Of a stretch of DNA of 64,000 nucleotides, positions 8,279 through 16,722 are shown piece by piece (the first letter of the stretch is position 1; every line of letters begins with the position of its first letter). Source of the stretch: Chitinophaga rhizophila (lineage in GTDB: Bacteria > Bacteroidota > Bacteroidia > Chitinophagales > Chitinophagaceae); contig NZ_JAICCF010000005.1 of assembly GCF_019492185.1 (NCBI RefSeq), positions 434,001 to 498,000 of the forward strand. Reading direction: 5' to 3'. Below the pieces are notes generated by a model. The model had not been told where the DNA came from and did no database searches. It saw only the letters and a list, made by a program, of their open reading frames with translations. The translations under genes and the position numbers were made by a program.

Positions 8279-9598
8279 TTAATTATTTATAGCGCCGGCT
8301 ACATACTGGCGGATCTTATCTGCGAGGAAATCCTGTAATGCCGGTATGTGTACCTGGTCGGTAATATCAAATGCAAATGCATTCACCAGCAGTGATTTGG
8401 CGGCTTCTTCACCTATACCACGGGAACGCAGGTAGAAGAGAGACTCTTCACTGAAGCGACCTACGGTAAAACCGTGGCTGCACTTCACATCATCTGCGTA
8501 TATTTCCAGCTGTGGCTGAGAGTTGATGTTAGCCTTTTCGCTCATCAGCAGGTTATTATTCTGCTGGAAAGCGTTTGTTTTCTGCGCATCCTGGTGTACA
8601 TGGATTTTGCCGGTGAATACGCCATTAGCGTCGTCCAGCAGTACGCCCTTGTACAGCTCATTACTGTTACAGTTTGCCACCAGGTGATCCACAAAGGTGT
8701 GGTTATCAACATGCTGAGAGCCTGTAGCCAGGTAGAGGCCGTGCAGATTAGTTTCCGTATTACTACCTGTCAGCGCTACGCTGAGGTTATTACGGGTTAG
8801 TTCTGCAGATGGCAGGGTAAAGTTAAAGTGATGATAGCGGCTGTCTGCTTTCTGAGTAGCAGAAGTATGATAGATGTGGCGGCTGTTTTTAATGGTGCTC
8901 TGGATATTGTAATGCCAGAGTTCCGCATTTTCTTCCAGTACCACTTCAGTCACTCCGTTTACAAAAGTGATTGCAGCATCGTTCAGGCCGATGGCGCTTT
9001 CAATGATCTCCAGCGTAGCGCTCTTATGCAGCAATACCAGGTGGCGTGGCTGAATGAAAGCGTTAGCAGAAGCTGTATATACGTGAATGATATGGATTGG
9101 TTTATCCAGGGCGGCATTAACGCCTGCCTCTATAAAGAGACCATCAGCAAACAACGCCGCATTCAGTGCAGCGAAAGGCTGCGACTGCAGGTGCGGGTGT
9201 TTGTCAAACCATGCCTGCAGCTGTGTATTGCCTGCTGCATCGCTGATTTTTGAAACGGTAATTTTGCCACCGGATGGGAGCGTAGACAGGTTAGCCTGCA
9301 GGCGTCCGTTCACCAGTACAGCGCGGTAGCTGTCCAGTTGAGGGATACCGGCATTGCTGAGCTGCTCTGCTGTTACAGCGCCCTGCTCTTCCTGTGCCAG
9401 GGTAAAAGCGTCTTTCAGAAAGCGCTGTATGTTAGTATAGCGCCATTCTTCAGTTTTAACGGTAGGCAGTCCCAGTTCCTTGAAGCGGCTGAAAGCCAGC
9501 TTGCGCGCAGGCATGATTGCGTTATCTGCATCCACTTTCTGCTCCGGTCCGGGTACCCCGTTGGATATAAATTCGTAAAATGATTTATCGCTCGTCAT
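8279..9598 (-). CDS. sufD: SufD, SUF scaffold complex subunit
   Basis: A 439-residue beta-helix protein of the SufB/SufD family. Typical stretches are LGLPTVKTEEWRYTNI near the N terminus and, in the C-terminal part, DDVKCSHGFTVGRFSEESLFYLRSRGI followed by AKSLLVNAFAFDI. SufD pairs with SufB and the SufC ATPase in the scaffold complex that assembles Fe-S clusters and takes part in iron acquisition. It lies 14 bp downstream of sufC. Confidence 0.94.
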   Translation of the reverse strand: MTSDKSFYEFISNGVPGPEQKVDADNAIMPARKLAFSRFKELGLPTVKTEEWRYTNIQRFLKDAFTLAQEEQGAVTAEQLSNAGIPQLDSYRAVLVNGRLQANLSTLPSGGKITVSKISDAAGNTQLQAWFDKHPHLQSQPFAALNAALFADGLFIEAGVNAALDKPIHIIHVYTASANAFIQPRHLVLLHKSATLEIIESAIGLNDAAITFVNGVTEVVLEENAELWHYNIQSTIKNSRHIYHTSATQKADSRYHHFNFTLPSAELTRNNLSVALTGSNTETNLHGLYLATGSQHVDNHTFVDHLVANCNSNELYKGVLLDDANGVFTGKIHVHQDAQKTNAFQQNNNLLMSEKANINSQPQLEIYADDVKCSHGFTVGRFSEESLFYLRSRGIGEEAAKSLLVNAFAFDITDQVHIPALQDFLADKIRQYVAGAINN

Positions 9599-9612
9599 GG
9601 TTTCTTATTGCG

Positions 9613-10377
9613 TTATACAGATTCTTTCTGGTGTACCTCTTCTTTCAGCCAATCGTAGCCTTTTTCTTCCAGCTCCAGCGCCAGTTCTTTGGTGCCGGTC
9701 TTTACGATCTGACCATTATACAGTACGTGTACAAAGTCAGGCACGATGTATTCCAGCAAACGCTGGTAGTGGGTAATAACCATAAAAGCCTTATCTGCAT
9801 TGCGCAATTTGTTTACGCCCGCAGCAACAATACGGAGTGCATCGATATCCAGGCCGGAATCAGTTTCATCCAGGATCGCTAATTTCGGATCGAGCATAGC
9901 CAGCTGGAATACTTCATTCCTCTTTTTCTCACCACCGGAGAAGCCTTCGTTCAGAGAACGGTTCATCAGATTAGCATTAAAATCTACCAGCTGTTGCTTT
10001 TCTTTCGTCAGCTTCAGAAATTCTTTGGATTCCAGCGGAGGCAGATTGTGGTAAGTTCTGATCTCATTCAAGGCAGTCTTGAGGAAGTGCAGGTTGGATA
10101 CACCCGGGATTTCTACCGGATACTGAAACGCCAGGAAAAGGCCTTCACGTGCACGATCTTCCGGAGAAAGGTCCAGCAGGTTCTTTCCTTCGAAGATCAC
10201 TTCACCTTCTGTTACAGTATAATTTTCACGACCCGCTAACACAGAAGACAATGAGCTCTTTCCTGAGCCGTTAGGGCCCATGATGGCGTGCATTTCACCT
10301 TTCCTGATTTCCAGGTTGATGCCTTTCAGGATCTTTTTACCGTCTACTTCTGCGTGCAGATTTTTAATCGTCAGCAT
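9613..10377 (-). CDS. sufC: SufC, SUF complex ATPase
   Basis: A 254-residue ABC-type ATPase. Walker A is GPNGSGKSS (about residues 34-42), the signature is FSGGEKKRNEV, Walker B is LAILDETDSGLD with the SufC-specific DETDSGLDIDAL extension, and the switch His lies in MVITHYQRLL. SufC is soluble and drives conformational changes of SufB-SufD. It sits between sufB and sufD, as in most suf operons. Confidence 0.97.
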   Translation of the reverse strand: MLTIKNLHAEVDGKKILKGINLEIRKGEMHAIMGPNGSGKSSLSSVLAGRENYTVTEGEVIFEGKNLLDLSPEDRAREGLFLAFQYPVEIPGVSNLHFLKTALNEIRTYHNLPPLESKEFLKLTKEKQQLVDFNANLMNRSLNEGFSGGEKKRNEVFQLAMLDPKLAILDETDSGLDIDALRIVAAGVNKLRNADKAFMVITHYQRLLEYIVPDFVHVLYNGQIVKTGTKELALELEEKGYDWLKEEVHQKESV

Positions 10378-10420
10378 GATTGTATGTTTCTCTGTTGTTT
10401 TTGCTTTGTAAATTGTTTTA

Positions 10421-11866
10421 TTATCCTACGCTACCTTCCAGTGTGATAGAAAGCAGTTTGCGCGCTTCTACGGCAAACTCCATTGGCAGCTGGTTCAGTA
10501 CTTCCTGCGCGTAACCATTTACGATCAGTGCTACTGCTTTTTCTGTTTCTATACCCCGTTGATTGAGGTAGAAAATCTGGTCTTCCCCGATCTTGGAAGT
10601 AGTTGCTTCGTGTTCAACGGTAGCAGTACTGTTCCTTGACTCAATATACGGGAAGGTGTGTGCGCCACAACGATCACCTATCAGCAGGGAGTCGCACTGG
10701 GTAAAGTTACGTGCATTAGCTGCGCGTGGCCCAACCTGTACCAGTCCACGGTAAGTATTATCGCTGTTTCCTGCGGAAATACCTTTGGAGATGATACGGC
10801 TGCGGGTGTTACGGCCCAGGTGATAGATCTTCGTTCCGGTATCTGCAATCTGTTTGTTACGGGTTACTGCTACTGAGTAAAATTCACCTTCAGCATCATC
10901 ACCCTGCAGGATCACACTCGGATATTTCCAGGTGATAGCAGAACCTGTCTCTACCTGTGTCCAGGAAATCTTGCTGCTCTTACCCTTACAGATACCACGT
11001 TTAGTCACGAAGTTGTAGATACCGCCGTTACCATCTTTATCGCCAGGGTACCAGTTCTGTACAGTAGAGTATTTAATCTCTGCTTGTTCCAGTGCGATCA
11101 GTTCCACTACTGCTGCGTGCAGCTGGTTCTCATCACGTCTGGGAGCGGTACAGCCTTCCAGGTAACTTACGTAGGAATTATCATCAGCAATGATCAGGGT
11201 ACGTTCAAACTGGCCGGTATTTTCCGCGTTGATACGGAAGTAGGTGCTCAGTTCCATCGGACAGCGTACGCCTTTAGGAATGTATACAAATGAGCCGTCG
11301 GAGAATACTGCAGCATTCAGGGCGGCAAAGATGTTATCGGAATGAGGAACGACAGTACCCAGGTATTTCTTCACCAACTCAGGATGCGTCCTTACGGCTT
11401 CACCAAATGAGCAGAAAATGATACCCAGTTCGTTCAGTTTTTCTTTGAAGGTAGTAGCAACGGAAACACTGTCAAACACCACGTCTACAGCAACGCCGGC
11501 CAGTGCTTTCTGTTCGTTGATAGGAATACCCAGCTTTTCAAAAGTAGCCAGCAGTTCCGGATCAACTTCGTCCAGACTGTTCAGCTGTTTCTTTTTCTTC
11601 GGAGCGGCATAATAAGACAGCTTCTGAAGGTCCAGCTCCGGCATCTCAAAATGCTGCCATTTCGGGAACTGCATTTTCTTGAATGCCTGGAACCCTCTCA
11701 GACGCCATTCCAGCATCCATTCCGGTTCTTCTTTTTTAGCAGAGATAAAACGGATGGTGTCTTCATTCAGACCCACCGGCGCCATCTCCATCTCAATGTC
11801 GGTAGTGAAGCCAAACTCGTATTCCCGGTTGGCTATATCATCTATTATTTCGTTGCTGTTTCTCAT
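10421..11866 (-). CDS. sufB: SufB, Fe-S cluster scaffold
   Basis: A 481-residue SufB. Characteristic stretches include PEWMLEWRLRGFQAFKKM, FIYIPKGVRCPMELSTYFRIN, SYVSYLEGCTAPRRDENQLHAAVVE (a conserved Cys), the EIKYSTVQNWYPGDKDGNGGIYNFVTKRG block and SLLIGDRCGAHTFPYIE. SufB is the scaffold on which the cluster is built. It is followed at 43 bp by sufC. Confidence 0.97.
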   Translation of the reverse strand: MRNSNEIIDDIANREYEFGFTTDIEMEMAPVGLNEDTIRFISAKKEEPEWMLEWRLRGFQAFKKMQFPKWQHFEMPELDLQKLSYYAAPKKKKQLNSLDEVDPELLATFEKLGIPINEQKALAGVAVDVVFDSVSVATTFKEKLNELGIIFCSFGEAVRTHPELVKKYLGTVVPHSDNIFAALNAAVFSDGSFVYIPKGVRCPMELSTYFRINAENTGQFERTLIIADDNSYVSYLEGCTAPRRDENQLHAAVVELIALEQAEIKYSTVQNWYPGDKDGNGGIYNFVTKRGICKGKSSKISWTQVETGSAITWKYPSVILQGDDAEGEFYSVAVTRNKQIADTGTKIYHLGRNTRSRIISKGISAGNSDNTYRGLVQVGPRAANARNFTQCDSLLIGDRCGAHTFPYIESRNSTATVEHEATTSKIGEDQIFYLNQRGIETEKAVALIVNGYAQEVLNQLPMEFAVEARKLLSITLEGSVG

Positions 11867-11912
11867 TTTCCGAGTTAATTAAGTAATGCAGAAGCCTGTT
11901 GGTAATAATTAA

Positions 11913-12242
11913 TTATACCGCGAAGCTTTCCCCACAGCTACAGGTACGGGTAGCGTTAGGGTTATTGAAATAAAGCCCTTTACCATTGAGACCATCTGAA
12001 TAATCCAGTTCAGTGCCGTACAGGTACAGGAGGCTTTTCATCTGCACCACAATTTTAACACCTTTATCTTCAAAGGTCTGGTCTCCTTCCTGATGATCGT
12101 CACTCTCAAATTTCAACACATATTCCAGTCCTGAGCAACCGCCACCTTTTACGCCTACGCGTACGAAAGTACCGGGAGCATGATTCTCCTTGACCATAAG
12201 GTCTTTTATATATTCGCCTGCTTTTTCTGATACTGTTATCAT
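11913..12242 (-). CDS. sufA: SufA/IscA-type Fe-S carrier
   Basis: A 109-residue A-type carrier (HesB/IscA family). The three cluster-binding cysteines are Cys36 in GGGCSGLEY, and Cys101 and Cys103 in the C-terminal TCSCGESF motif. It passes clusters from the SufBCD scaffold to target proteins. It lies 46 bp upstream of sufB and 56 bp downstream of the FMN-reductase-like gene; I see no promoter box in that 56-bp gap. The placement supports SufA, though ErpA-like carriers share the motif. Confidence 0.92.
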   Translation of the reverse strand: MITVSEKAGEYIKDLMVKENHAPGTFVRVGVKGGGCSGLEYVLKFESDDHQEGDQTFEDKGVKIVVQMKSLLYLYGTELDYSDGLNGKGLYFNNPNATRTCSCGESFAV

Positions 12243-12298
12243 TATGCTTCCTTTTATACAGATTTCACCATCGTGTGATTATGCAAGTTGCCTCATTC

Positions 12299-12880
12299 TC
12301 AGAGATTAACATTCACGTTTGCTACCGGCGCTCTTTCACCGATCCGTGCATCCCCTAAGAGAGAGATCATTCTGTCGAACTTGTTCTTGTATGACTGGGT
12401 AAATGTTCTCGTCTCCTGGTCATACAGATGTTCTTTCATAATAGGTACTGAAAAAGGCAGTACCCATGCCCTGAGTGCCTTTGCTACCGAATCCATGGCG
12501 TTAATCCCCTGCATGGCCTGGGAACCATCCCCCCAGCACACCAAAGCTACAACCTTTCCGGTTAAATAAGGATTACTGAGCTTGCTGGTCATCTCCAGCC
12601 AGTCCAACGCATTCTTCATAACGCCGGTCATACTGCCGTGATAAAGCGGAGTGAGCCACACATGCACGTCCGCCTTGCAGAAAGCATCACACATCTTTTT
12701 AACGGAATCAGGCATTTCTCCCTTTGGATATGCAAAAAACGGTATATGGCCGTCAACAGGGCTGAACACCTCCGTAGAAAATCCTTTCTGTCGGAATTGC
12801 TCCTCGAAGTAGCCCGTCAACTGATTGGCAGTTGTATAAGGGCTGCTGTCCATTGTGCCGTTGAAGATCAAGACGTTCAT
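12299..12880 (-). CDS. NADPH-dependent FMN reductase-like flavoprotein, first gene of the suf operon
   Basis: A 193-residue flavodoxin-fold protein. The N terminus MNVLIFNGTMDSSPYTTANQL gives the FMN-phosphate loop and TPLYHGSMTGVMKNALDWL is the classic FMN-reductase motif, with VVALVCWGDGS near the isoalloxazine site. I chose the ATG at 12880, not the in-frame TTG 39 bp upstream, because AAGAGGAA lies 8 bp before it. Flavin reductases can supply reduced flavin for iron release or electron transfer, so co-transcription with suf suggests a redox job in cluster assembly; that is inference. Quinone reductase or azoreductase activity is an alternative. Confidence 0.85.
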   Translation of the reverse strand: MNVLIFNGTMDSSPYTTANQLTGYFEEQFRQKGFSTEVFSPVDGHIPFFAYPKGEMPDSVKKMCDAFCKADVHVWLTPLYHGSMTGVMKNALDWLEMTSKLSNPYLTGKVVALVCWGDGSQAMQGINAMDSVAKALRAWVLPFSVPIMKEHLYDQETRTFTQSYKNKFDRMISLLGDARIGERAPVANVNVNL

Positions 12881-12935
12881 TGAATGTTCCTCTTTTTTAA
12901 GCTGTTGTTCTGGCAACAAATTTTTTTAACTCCTA

Positions 12936-12943
12936 CAAAATTA
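12936..12943 (-). promoter_or_regulatory. Promoter of the suf operon
   Basis: On the minus strand TAATTTTG (an exact TAnnTTTG -7 box) lies 55 bp upstream of the operon's first ATG. A TTG -33 element ends at 12962, 18 bp further upstream, inside the palindrome at 12962-12975. Confidence 0.6.
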
Positions 12944-12961
12944 CGACATTTGAGAATAAAA

Positions 12962-12975
12962 CAAGTAATAACTTG
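12962..12975. promoter_or_regulatory. Palindromic operator candidate for the SufR-like regulator
   Basis: CAAGT (12962-12966), AATA, ACTTG (12971-12975): a perfect inverted repeat that can be read as CAAG-N6-CTTG. It covers the minus-strand -33 element of the suf promoter and includes the TTG start codon of the divergent regulator. Cyanobacterial SufR is known to bind CAAC-N6-GTTG, a closely similar layout. Binding here is inference. Confidence 0.6.
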
Positions 12976-13635
12976 GAAAATTATAGACCCATCACAAAAG
13001 CAACTGCCGACAAGTTTCTGCAGTTACTGAAGACGAAGGGGCCTCAATCGGCCGCTACGCTGGCAGCCGCATTAGGTATAACAGGAGAGGGTGCCCGGCT
13101 TCAGCTGTTGAAGCTGGCCGACGACGGGCTTGTGGTATCGGCTACATCCGCCAGGGGAGTAGGCCGGCCTGTACAGATATGGGATCTTACGCCACTTGGC
13201 CATGCCCATTTTCCTGATACTCATGTTGAGCTGACTTTACAATTAATAGAAACTATCCGCCAGGAACTTGGAGAAGCTGCCCTTGAAAAAGTAGTGGCTG
13301 CCCGCGAGTACCAGCAGCAGGATAAATATATGAAAGCCATGACCGGTATTACTGGCCTGGCTGAAAGATTAGCCAAATTTGCCAGTATCCGATCCTCCGA
13401 AGGCTACCTCGCAGAATGGAAAGCAGAAGAAGATGGCTTTGTTTTCATTGAAAATCATTGTCCTATATGCTGCGCAGCCACTCAGTGTGCTAATATCTGC
13501 GAATCAGAACTCAATACCTTCCGCGCACTCATGGGGGAAGACGTGAACGTCAGCCGGGTAGATCATATTATCGCCGGTAACCGCCGCTGTGTATATAAAA
13601 TAACAAAAGCAACTGCACTGGCAGAAAGCCGGTAG
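12973..13635 (+). CDS. sufR: SufR-like iron-sulfur transcriptional regulator
   Basis: A 220-residue regulator with an N-terminal winged helix-turn-helix (about residues 10-75: LLKTKGPQSAATLAAALGIT, EGARLQLLKLADDGLV, GRPVQIWDLT). The C-terminal domain carries NHCPICCAATQCANICESEL and GNRRCVYKI. Cys163, Cys176 and Cys206 fit the SufR pattern, in which Cys-x12-Cys and a late Cys in RRCxYxI ligate an Fe-S cluster; Cys166, Cys167 and Cys172 are additional. It is divergent from the suf operon. No ATG fits: the frame is closed by TAA at 12898-12900, and the first credible start is TTG at 12973. SufR proteins usually repress suf when cluster-loaded. Confidence 0.82.
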   Translation: MENYRPITKATADKFLQLLKTKGPQSAATLAAALGITGEGARLQLLKLADDGLVVSATSARGVGRPVQIWDLTPLGHAHFPDTHVELTLQLIETIRQELGEAALEKVVAAREYQQQDKYMKAMTGITGLAERLAKFASIRSSEGYLAEWKAEEDGFVFIENHCPICCAATQCANICESELNTFRALMGEDVNVSRVDHIIAGNRRCVYKITKATALAESR

Positions 13636-13657
13636 CTAATTGCCATATGTCATAGTT

Positions 13658-13692
13658 CCAAAGGGTATGTCCAACCAGGACATGCCCTTTGG
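13658..13692 (+). terminator. Rho-independent terminator of the SufR-like gene
   Basis: Stem CCAAAGGGTATGTCC (13658-13672) with GGACATGCCCTTTGG (13678-13692), 15 bp with one wobble pair, loop AACCA, followed by TTTTTATA. Confidence 0.85.
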
Positions 13693-13724
13693 TTTTTATA
13701 AAAATGTGAGTATTCCATTTTGTA

Positions 13725-13802
13725 TCGTCTTCGTCCCTTGTTCGTCCCTTGTTCGTCGCTTGTTCGTCGCTTGTTCGTCGCGTCTTCGTCGCTTGTTCGT
13801 CC
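13725..13802. repeat. 11-bp tandem repeat array
   Basis: Six complete copies of TCGTCSCTTGT-type units (13731-13796) with partial copies on both sides (13725-13730 and 13797-13802). Two copies read TCGTCCCTTGT, three TCGTCGCTTGT and one TCGTCGCGTCT. It lies between the SufR-like gene's terminator and the convergent EamA gene. The rest of the 13636-13961 interval shows no gene. A second array of the same family, in opposite orientation, is at 52361-52404. Confidence 0.85.
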
Positions 13803-13961
13803 AAACTATAATTAAAGGCCCTTAGGGGGCATTCGGGACAAAATGGCGTGCGATCCTCAGCAAGGTTTCGATGATCTATTAAAATGATTCTTGTGACAGG
13901 AGTTCATAATCAATAACTTGTACGTTATTGGCAGTGGGAATTATTCTAAATTGACCATCCG

Positions 13962-14375
13962 TCATAAGATCAGCACCAGCGTTCCGGCTATGATCAATCC
14001 TGCCCCGATAACTGTCTTAATTGTGAGTACTTCCTGTAAAAAGATGGCCGATAATATAATAGTTAGAGCAACGCTTAACTTATCTACCGGGGCTACCTGG
14101 GATACCTTACCCATCTGCAACGCCTTGAAATAAAAGATCCAGGATAATCCGGTAGCCATACCTGACAGCACCAGAAATGTCAGACTGAACCTGGATAAAT
14201 GCTGCAGTCCTTTGCCCTCTCCCCGGAAAATAACAATTCCCCAGGCCATCAACAGAATAATGACGGTTCTGATGGCCGTCGCCAGGTCAGAATTAACGCC
14301 ACTGATGCCCACCTTCGCAAAGATGGCTGTCAGCGAAGCAAATAAAGCAGAGAGTAAAGCATATATCCACCACAT
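13962..14375 (-). CDS. Single-domain EamA/DMT family permease
   Basis: A 137-residue membrane protein with about five hydrophobic segments, starting MWWIYALLSALFASLTAIFAKVG and ending GAGLIIAGTLVLIL. The segments LSWIFYFKALQMGKVSQVAPVDKLS and IFLQEVLTIKTVIGAGLI are typical of one EamA domain, about half the length of usual ten-helix members, so it probably acts as a dimer. The ATG at 14375 was chosen; it lies 2 bp after the stop of the acetyltransferase gene, indicating translational coupling. The substrate is unknown. Confidence 0.85.
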   Translation of the reverse strand: MWWIYALLSALFASLTAIFAKVGISGVNSDLATAIRTVIILLMAWGIVIFRGEGKGLQHLSRFSLTFLVLSGMATGLSWIFYFKALQMGKVSQVAPVDKLSVALTIILSAIFLQEVLTIKTVIGAGLIIAGTLVLIL

Positions 14376-14377
14376 GA

Positions 14378-14869
14378 TCAGTAGATTCTTTTCCCAAGAA
14401 TATTCAGACTTCTTTCCACGCCATCCAGTACTGCAATATTGGGCAGGTGCGCCCATTCCTTAAATCCCAGCTGTTCAAACAACCTGAGACTAGGAGCGTT
14501 GTGCGCAAAAATGAACCCCAGCAGGGTGTGAACCTTTATTGCCGGACATTGTTCCATGGCATAAGTCAGGATCTTTTTTCCATACCCTTTACCCCGGTGA
14601 TCTTCATGCAGATAAATGCTGATCTCCGCAGTACCGTCATATGCCGGGCGTCCATAAAAGGATTGGAAACTCGCCCAGCCTATAGTAATGCCGTTGTCCT
14701 CGACCATCCATAACGGCCGCTTTTCAGGTGAATGCACATTGAACCACTGCATCCTGCTGTCAACAGTTACGGGTTCTGTATCAGCGGTAACCATCCGGCC
14801 CGCAATAGTAGTATTGTAAATAGCGACAATTTCCGGAAGGTCCTCCAGCGTAGCGTTCCTGTAATTCAT
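14378..14869 (-). CDS. GNAT acetyltransferase, phosphinothricin-acetyltransferase-like
   Basis: A 163-residue GNAT enzyme starting MNYRNATLEDLPEIVAIYN. The acetyl-CoA loop is EDHRGKGYGKKIL, preceded by AEISIYLH, and the C-terminal part has FAHNAPSLRLFEQLGFKEWAHLP. This layout resembles the Pat/Bar-like N-acetyltransferase subgroup. The frame stays open upstream, but this ATG sits at the conserved N terminus. The EamA gene follows after 2 bp; a detoxifying acetyltransferase paired with a permease is plausible. The substrate cannot be read from the sequence. Confidence 0.85.
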   Translation of the reverse strand: MNYRNATLEDLPEIVAIYNTTIAGRMVTADTEPVTVDSRMQWFNVHSPEKRPLWMVEDNGITIGWASFQSFYGRPAYDGTAEISIYLHEDHRGKGYGKKILTYAMEQCPAIKVHTLLGFIFAHNAPSLRLFEQLGFKEWAHLPNIAVLDGVERSLNILGKRIY

Positions 14870-14998
14870 TAGTGTAATGATCTTCTGATTACAAACGTAA
14901 TAAAACAGCTGCAATAATTGTACATGGCACTTAATACGATTGACAATGTAACAAGACAATTTCAGCAGGTAAAGGCGTCCGGAAATTTATAGGCGTTG

Positions 14999-15553
14999 TC
15001 AGAACTGCATATCGTATTTGTAGTTCTTCTGCAGCAGACTGGTGACCAGCGCATCTACGAATATTCCCTTCTGATAGAAGGCTTCTTTCATCAGTCCTTC
15101 CTGCTCAAAGCCCAGGCGTTGCAGTAGTCTGCAGGAATTGAGATTTGCAGGATCTACATATGCTTCGATCCTGTTGATCTGCATGTCTTCAAAACCAAAT
15201 TGCAGTAAACGATGAATGCTGTCGGTCATGATACCTTTGCCCCAGTAAGCGGGCAGGAGGTCGTAACCTAGCTCCATTTTATAGTGAGTACGATTGATAT
15301 GATGGAAGCCACAGGTGCCAATCAGTTCATTACGGCCATTGATGGTCACCGCCCAACGCATGCCTTCTCCGCTGGCCAGCTTTTCTCTGAAAAAAGAGAT
15401 CAGCTGTACTGCTTCAGAAACATTCGCGAATCGCTCAATATCCATAAAGCGGACAACCTTTTCATGAGAAAAGAGGGAGAAGAGCGCTGCGATGTCTCTT
15501 TCATCAATTGCCCGGAGACTGATATCGCCGGTTGTAAGCGTGGGTATTTCCAT
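14999..15553 (-). CDS. GNAT acetyltransferase, RimJ/RimL type
   Basis: A 184-residue GNAT protein with the RimJ/RimL layout: GDISLRAIDERDIAALFSLFS, IGTCGFHHINRTHYKMELGYDLLPAYWGKGIMTDSI (acetyl-CoA loop AYWGKGIM) and RIEAYVDPANLNSCRLLQRLGFEQEG. Such enzymes acetylate protein N termini, amino acids or antibiotics; which one is not evident. It lies 9 bp downstream of the AI-2E permease gene on the same strand, so the two are probably co-transcribed. Confidence 0.88.
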   Translation of the reverse strand: MEIPTLTTGDISLRAIDERDIAALFSLFSHEKVVRFMDIERFANVSEAVQLISFFREKLASGEGMRWAVTINGRNELIGTCGFHHINRTHYKMELGYDLLPAYWGKGIMTDSIHRLLQFGFEDMQINRIEAYVDPANLNSCRLLQRLGFEQEGLMKEAFYQKGIFVDALVTSLLQKNYKYDMQF

Positions 15554-15562
15554 CGTAACGGT

Positions 15563-16666
15563 TTATTCACTGACGGGGTTTGGTCCTTTTGGCGTCGCGA
15601 CCGTTCCGCTCTTTCTTTTTAAAGTCACATCACCCAGCAATATGGCCCAGGGTTGCATGGATTCAATATGCTCAAAGATGATTTTGAGGATAGCGATAAA
15701 TGGAATAGCGAGGAACATGCCCGGTACGCCCCATATCAGGTTACCGGAGACTACGCCCAGTACAGTTACCAGCGCATTGATTTTCACTTTGGATCCCATA
15801 ATGCGCGGTAGCAGGATGTTGCTGTCCACAAAATGTACCAGTAATAATCCGGCTCCTACCTGTATAGCAGCTGCCAGTGAACTATTGGTCAGGGTAAGCA
15901 GCATACAGAGTATGGTGGCGACGTAAATACCGAAGTAGGGAATGAGATTAAACAACGCTGCCATGATACCGAGCAGTGTGGCATACTTTACACCAAACAC
16001 CCACAACATTGCACAGTTGACGATGGCAACTACCACCATTTCTATCATCAGTCCGGAGACATATCCCTTGATAATATAGCGTGTCTGCATAACTACATCC
16101 AGCAGTTTATCCCGGTGTTTTTCTCTGAATAAACGTATCAGAAAGGTAATGATCAGTGTACGGTAAAATAGCAGGAAGAAGGTATATAACAGTACGAATA
16201 CAATGAAAATCAACAGAGAGGATAGTGAAAACAGGGTGCTGCTGATAAAGGAAGTTGCGCTGCCCAATGTGCCCATGGCCATCTGTTCGAGGTAATCCAT
16301 TTGCCTGGCTGCGTCAATATGGAACTTTACGTTTACCCATTTCTGTAAGGAGTCCAGTGATAGCAACAGTTGTTGCTGCAACTGTGGGAAATCCGCCACA
16401 AAAGACCCCATTTGTGTTGCCACCAGCAACATTACCCCTACCAGTAAAAAAACGAACAACAGGATAACTGTAAAAGCAGCCATGCCCCGTGAGAAACGCC
16501 ATTTCTCCAGCTGACTAGCCATGGGTAAGAGCATGATAGCTACCAGTGTGGCAAAAGCCAGGGGAACGATTAACTCATGCCCCAGCCGGGCAATATAAAT
16601 CAAGAGTATTATGCATAACAGGGTAAACGCCAGCCTGGCATTAAACGGCAGCTTTACTTCATTCAT
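15563..16666 (-). CDS. AI-2E/PerM family membrane transporter
   Basis: A 367-residue polytopic protein of the UPF0118/AI-2E family: hydrophobic segments near residues 8-40 and 55-85, a soluble helical region around 100-150, and a C-terminal block with FNLIPYFGIYVATI and LLPRIMGSKVKINALVTVLGVVSGNLIWGVPGMFLAIP, the family's strongest signature. Members have been linked to autoinducer-2 export or to ion/proton antiport; the role here is unknown. The ATG at 16666 is preferred over an upstream in-frame TTG. Confidence 0.88.
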   Translation of the reverse strand: MNEVKLPFNARLAFTLLCIILLIYIARLGHELIVPLAFATLVAIMLLPMASQLEKWRFSRGMAAFTVILLFVFLLVGVMLLVATQMGSFVADFPQLQQQLLLSLDSLQKWVNVKFHIDAARQMDYLEQMAMGTLGSATSFISSTLFSLSSLLIFIVFVLLYTFFLLFYRTLIITFLIRLFREKHRDKLLDVVMQTRYIIKGYVSGLMIEMVVVAIVNCAMLWVFGVKYATLLGIMAALFNLIPYFGIYVATILCMLLTLTNSSLAAAIQVGAGLLLVHFVDSNILLPRIMGSKVKINALVTVLGVVSGNLIWGVPGMFLAIPFIAILKIIFEHIESMQPWAILLGDVTLKRKSGTVATPKGPNPVSE

Positions 16667-16722
16667 GGACAGATCTATTTCCCTCAAATATAGATTTTAA
16701 AGAGGGAAATAGAAAAGTTGTA

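Noticed and set aside
13658..13802. CRISPR-like array
   Set aside because: Repeats are 11 bp with no spacers, and no cas gene is near.
13568..13804. 78-codon minus-strand frame encoding DEQAT/TRRTSDEQA repeats
   Set aside because: The repeated protein sequence is just the translation of the 11-bp tandem DNA repeat, and the frame overlaps the regulator's end and its terminator.
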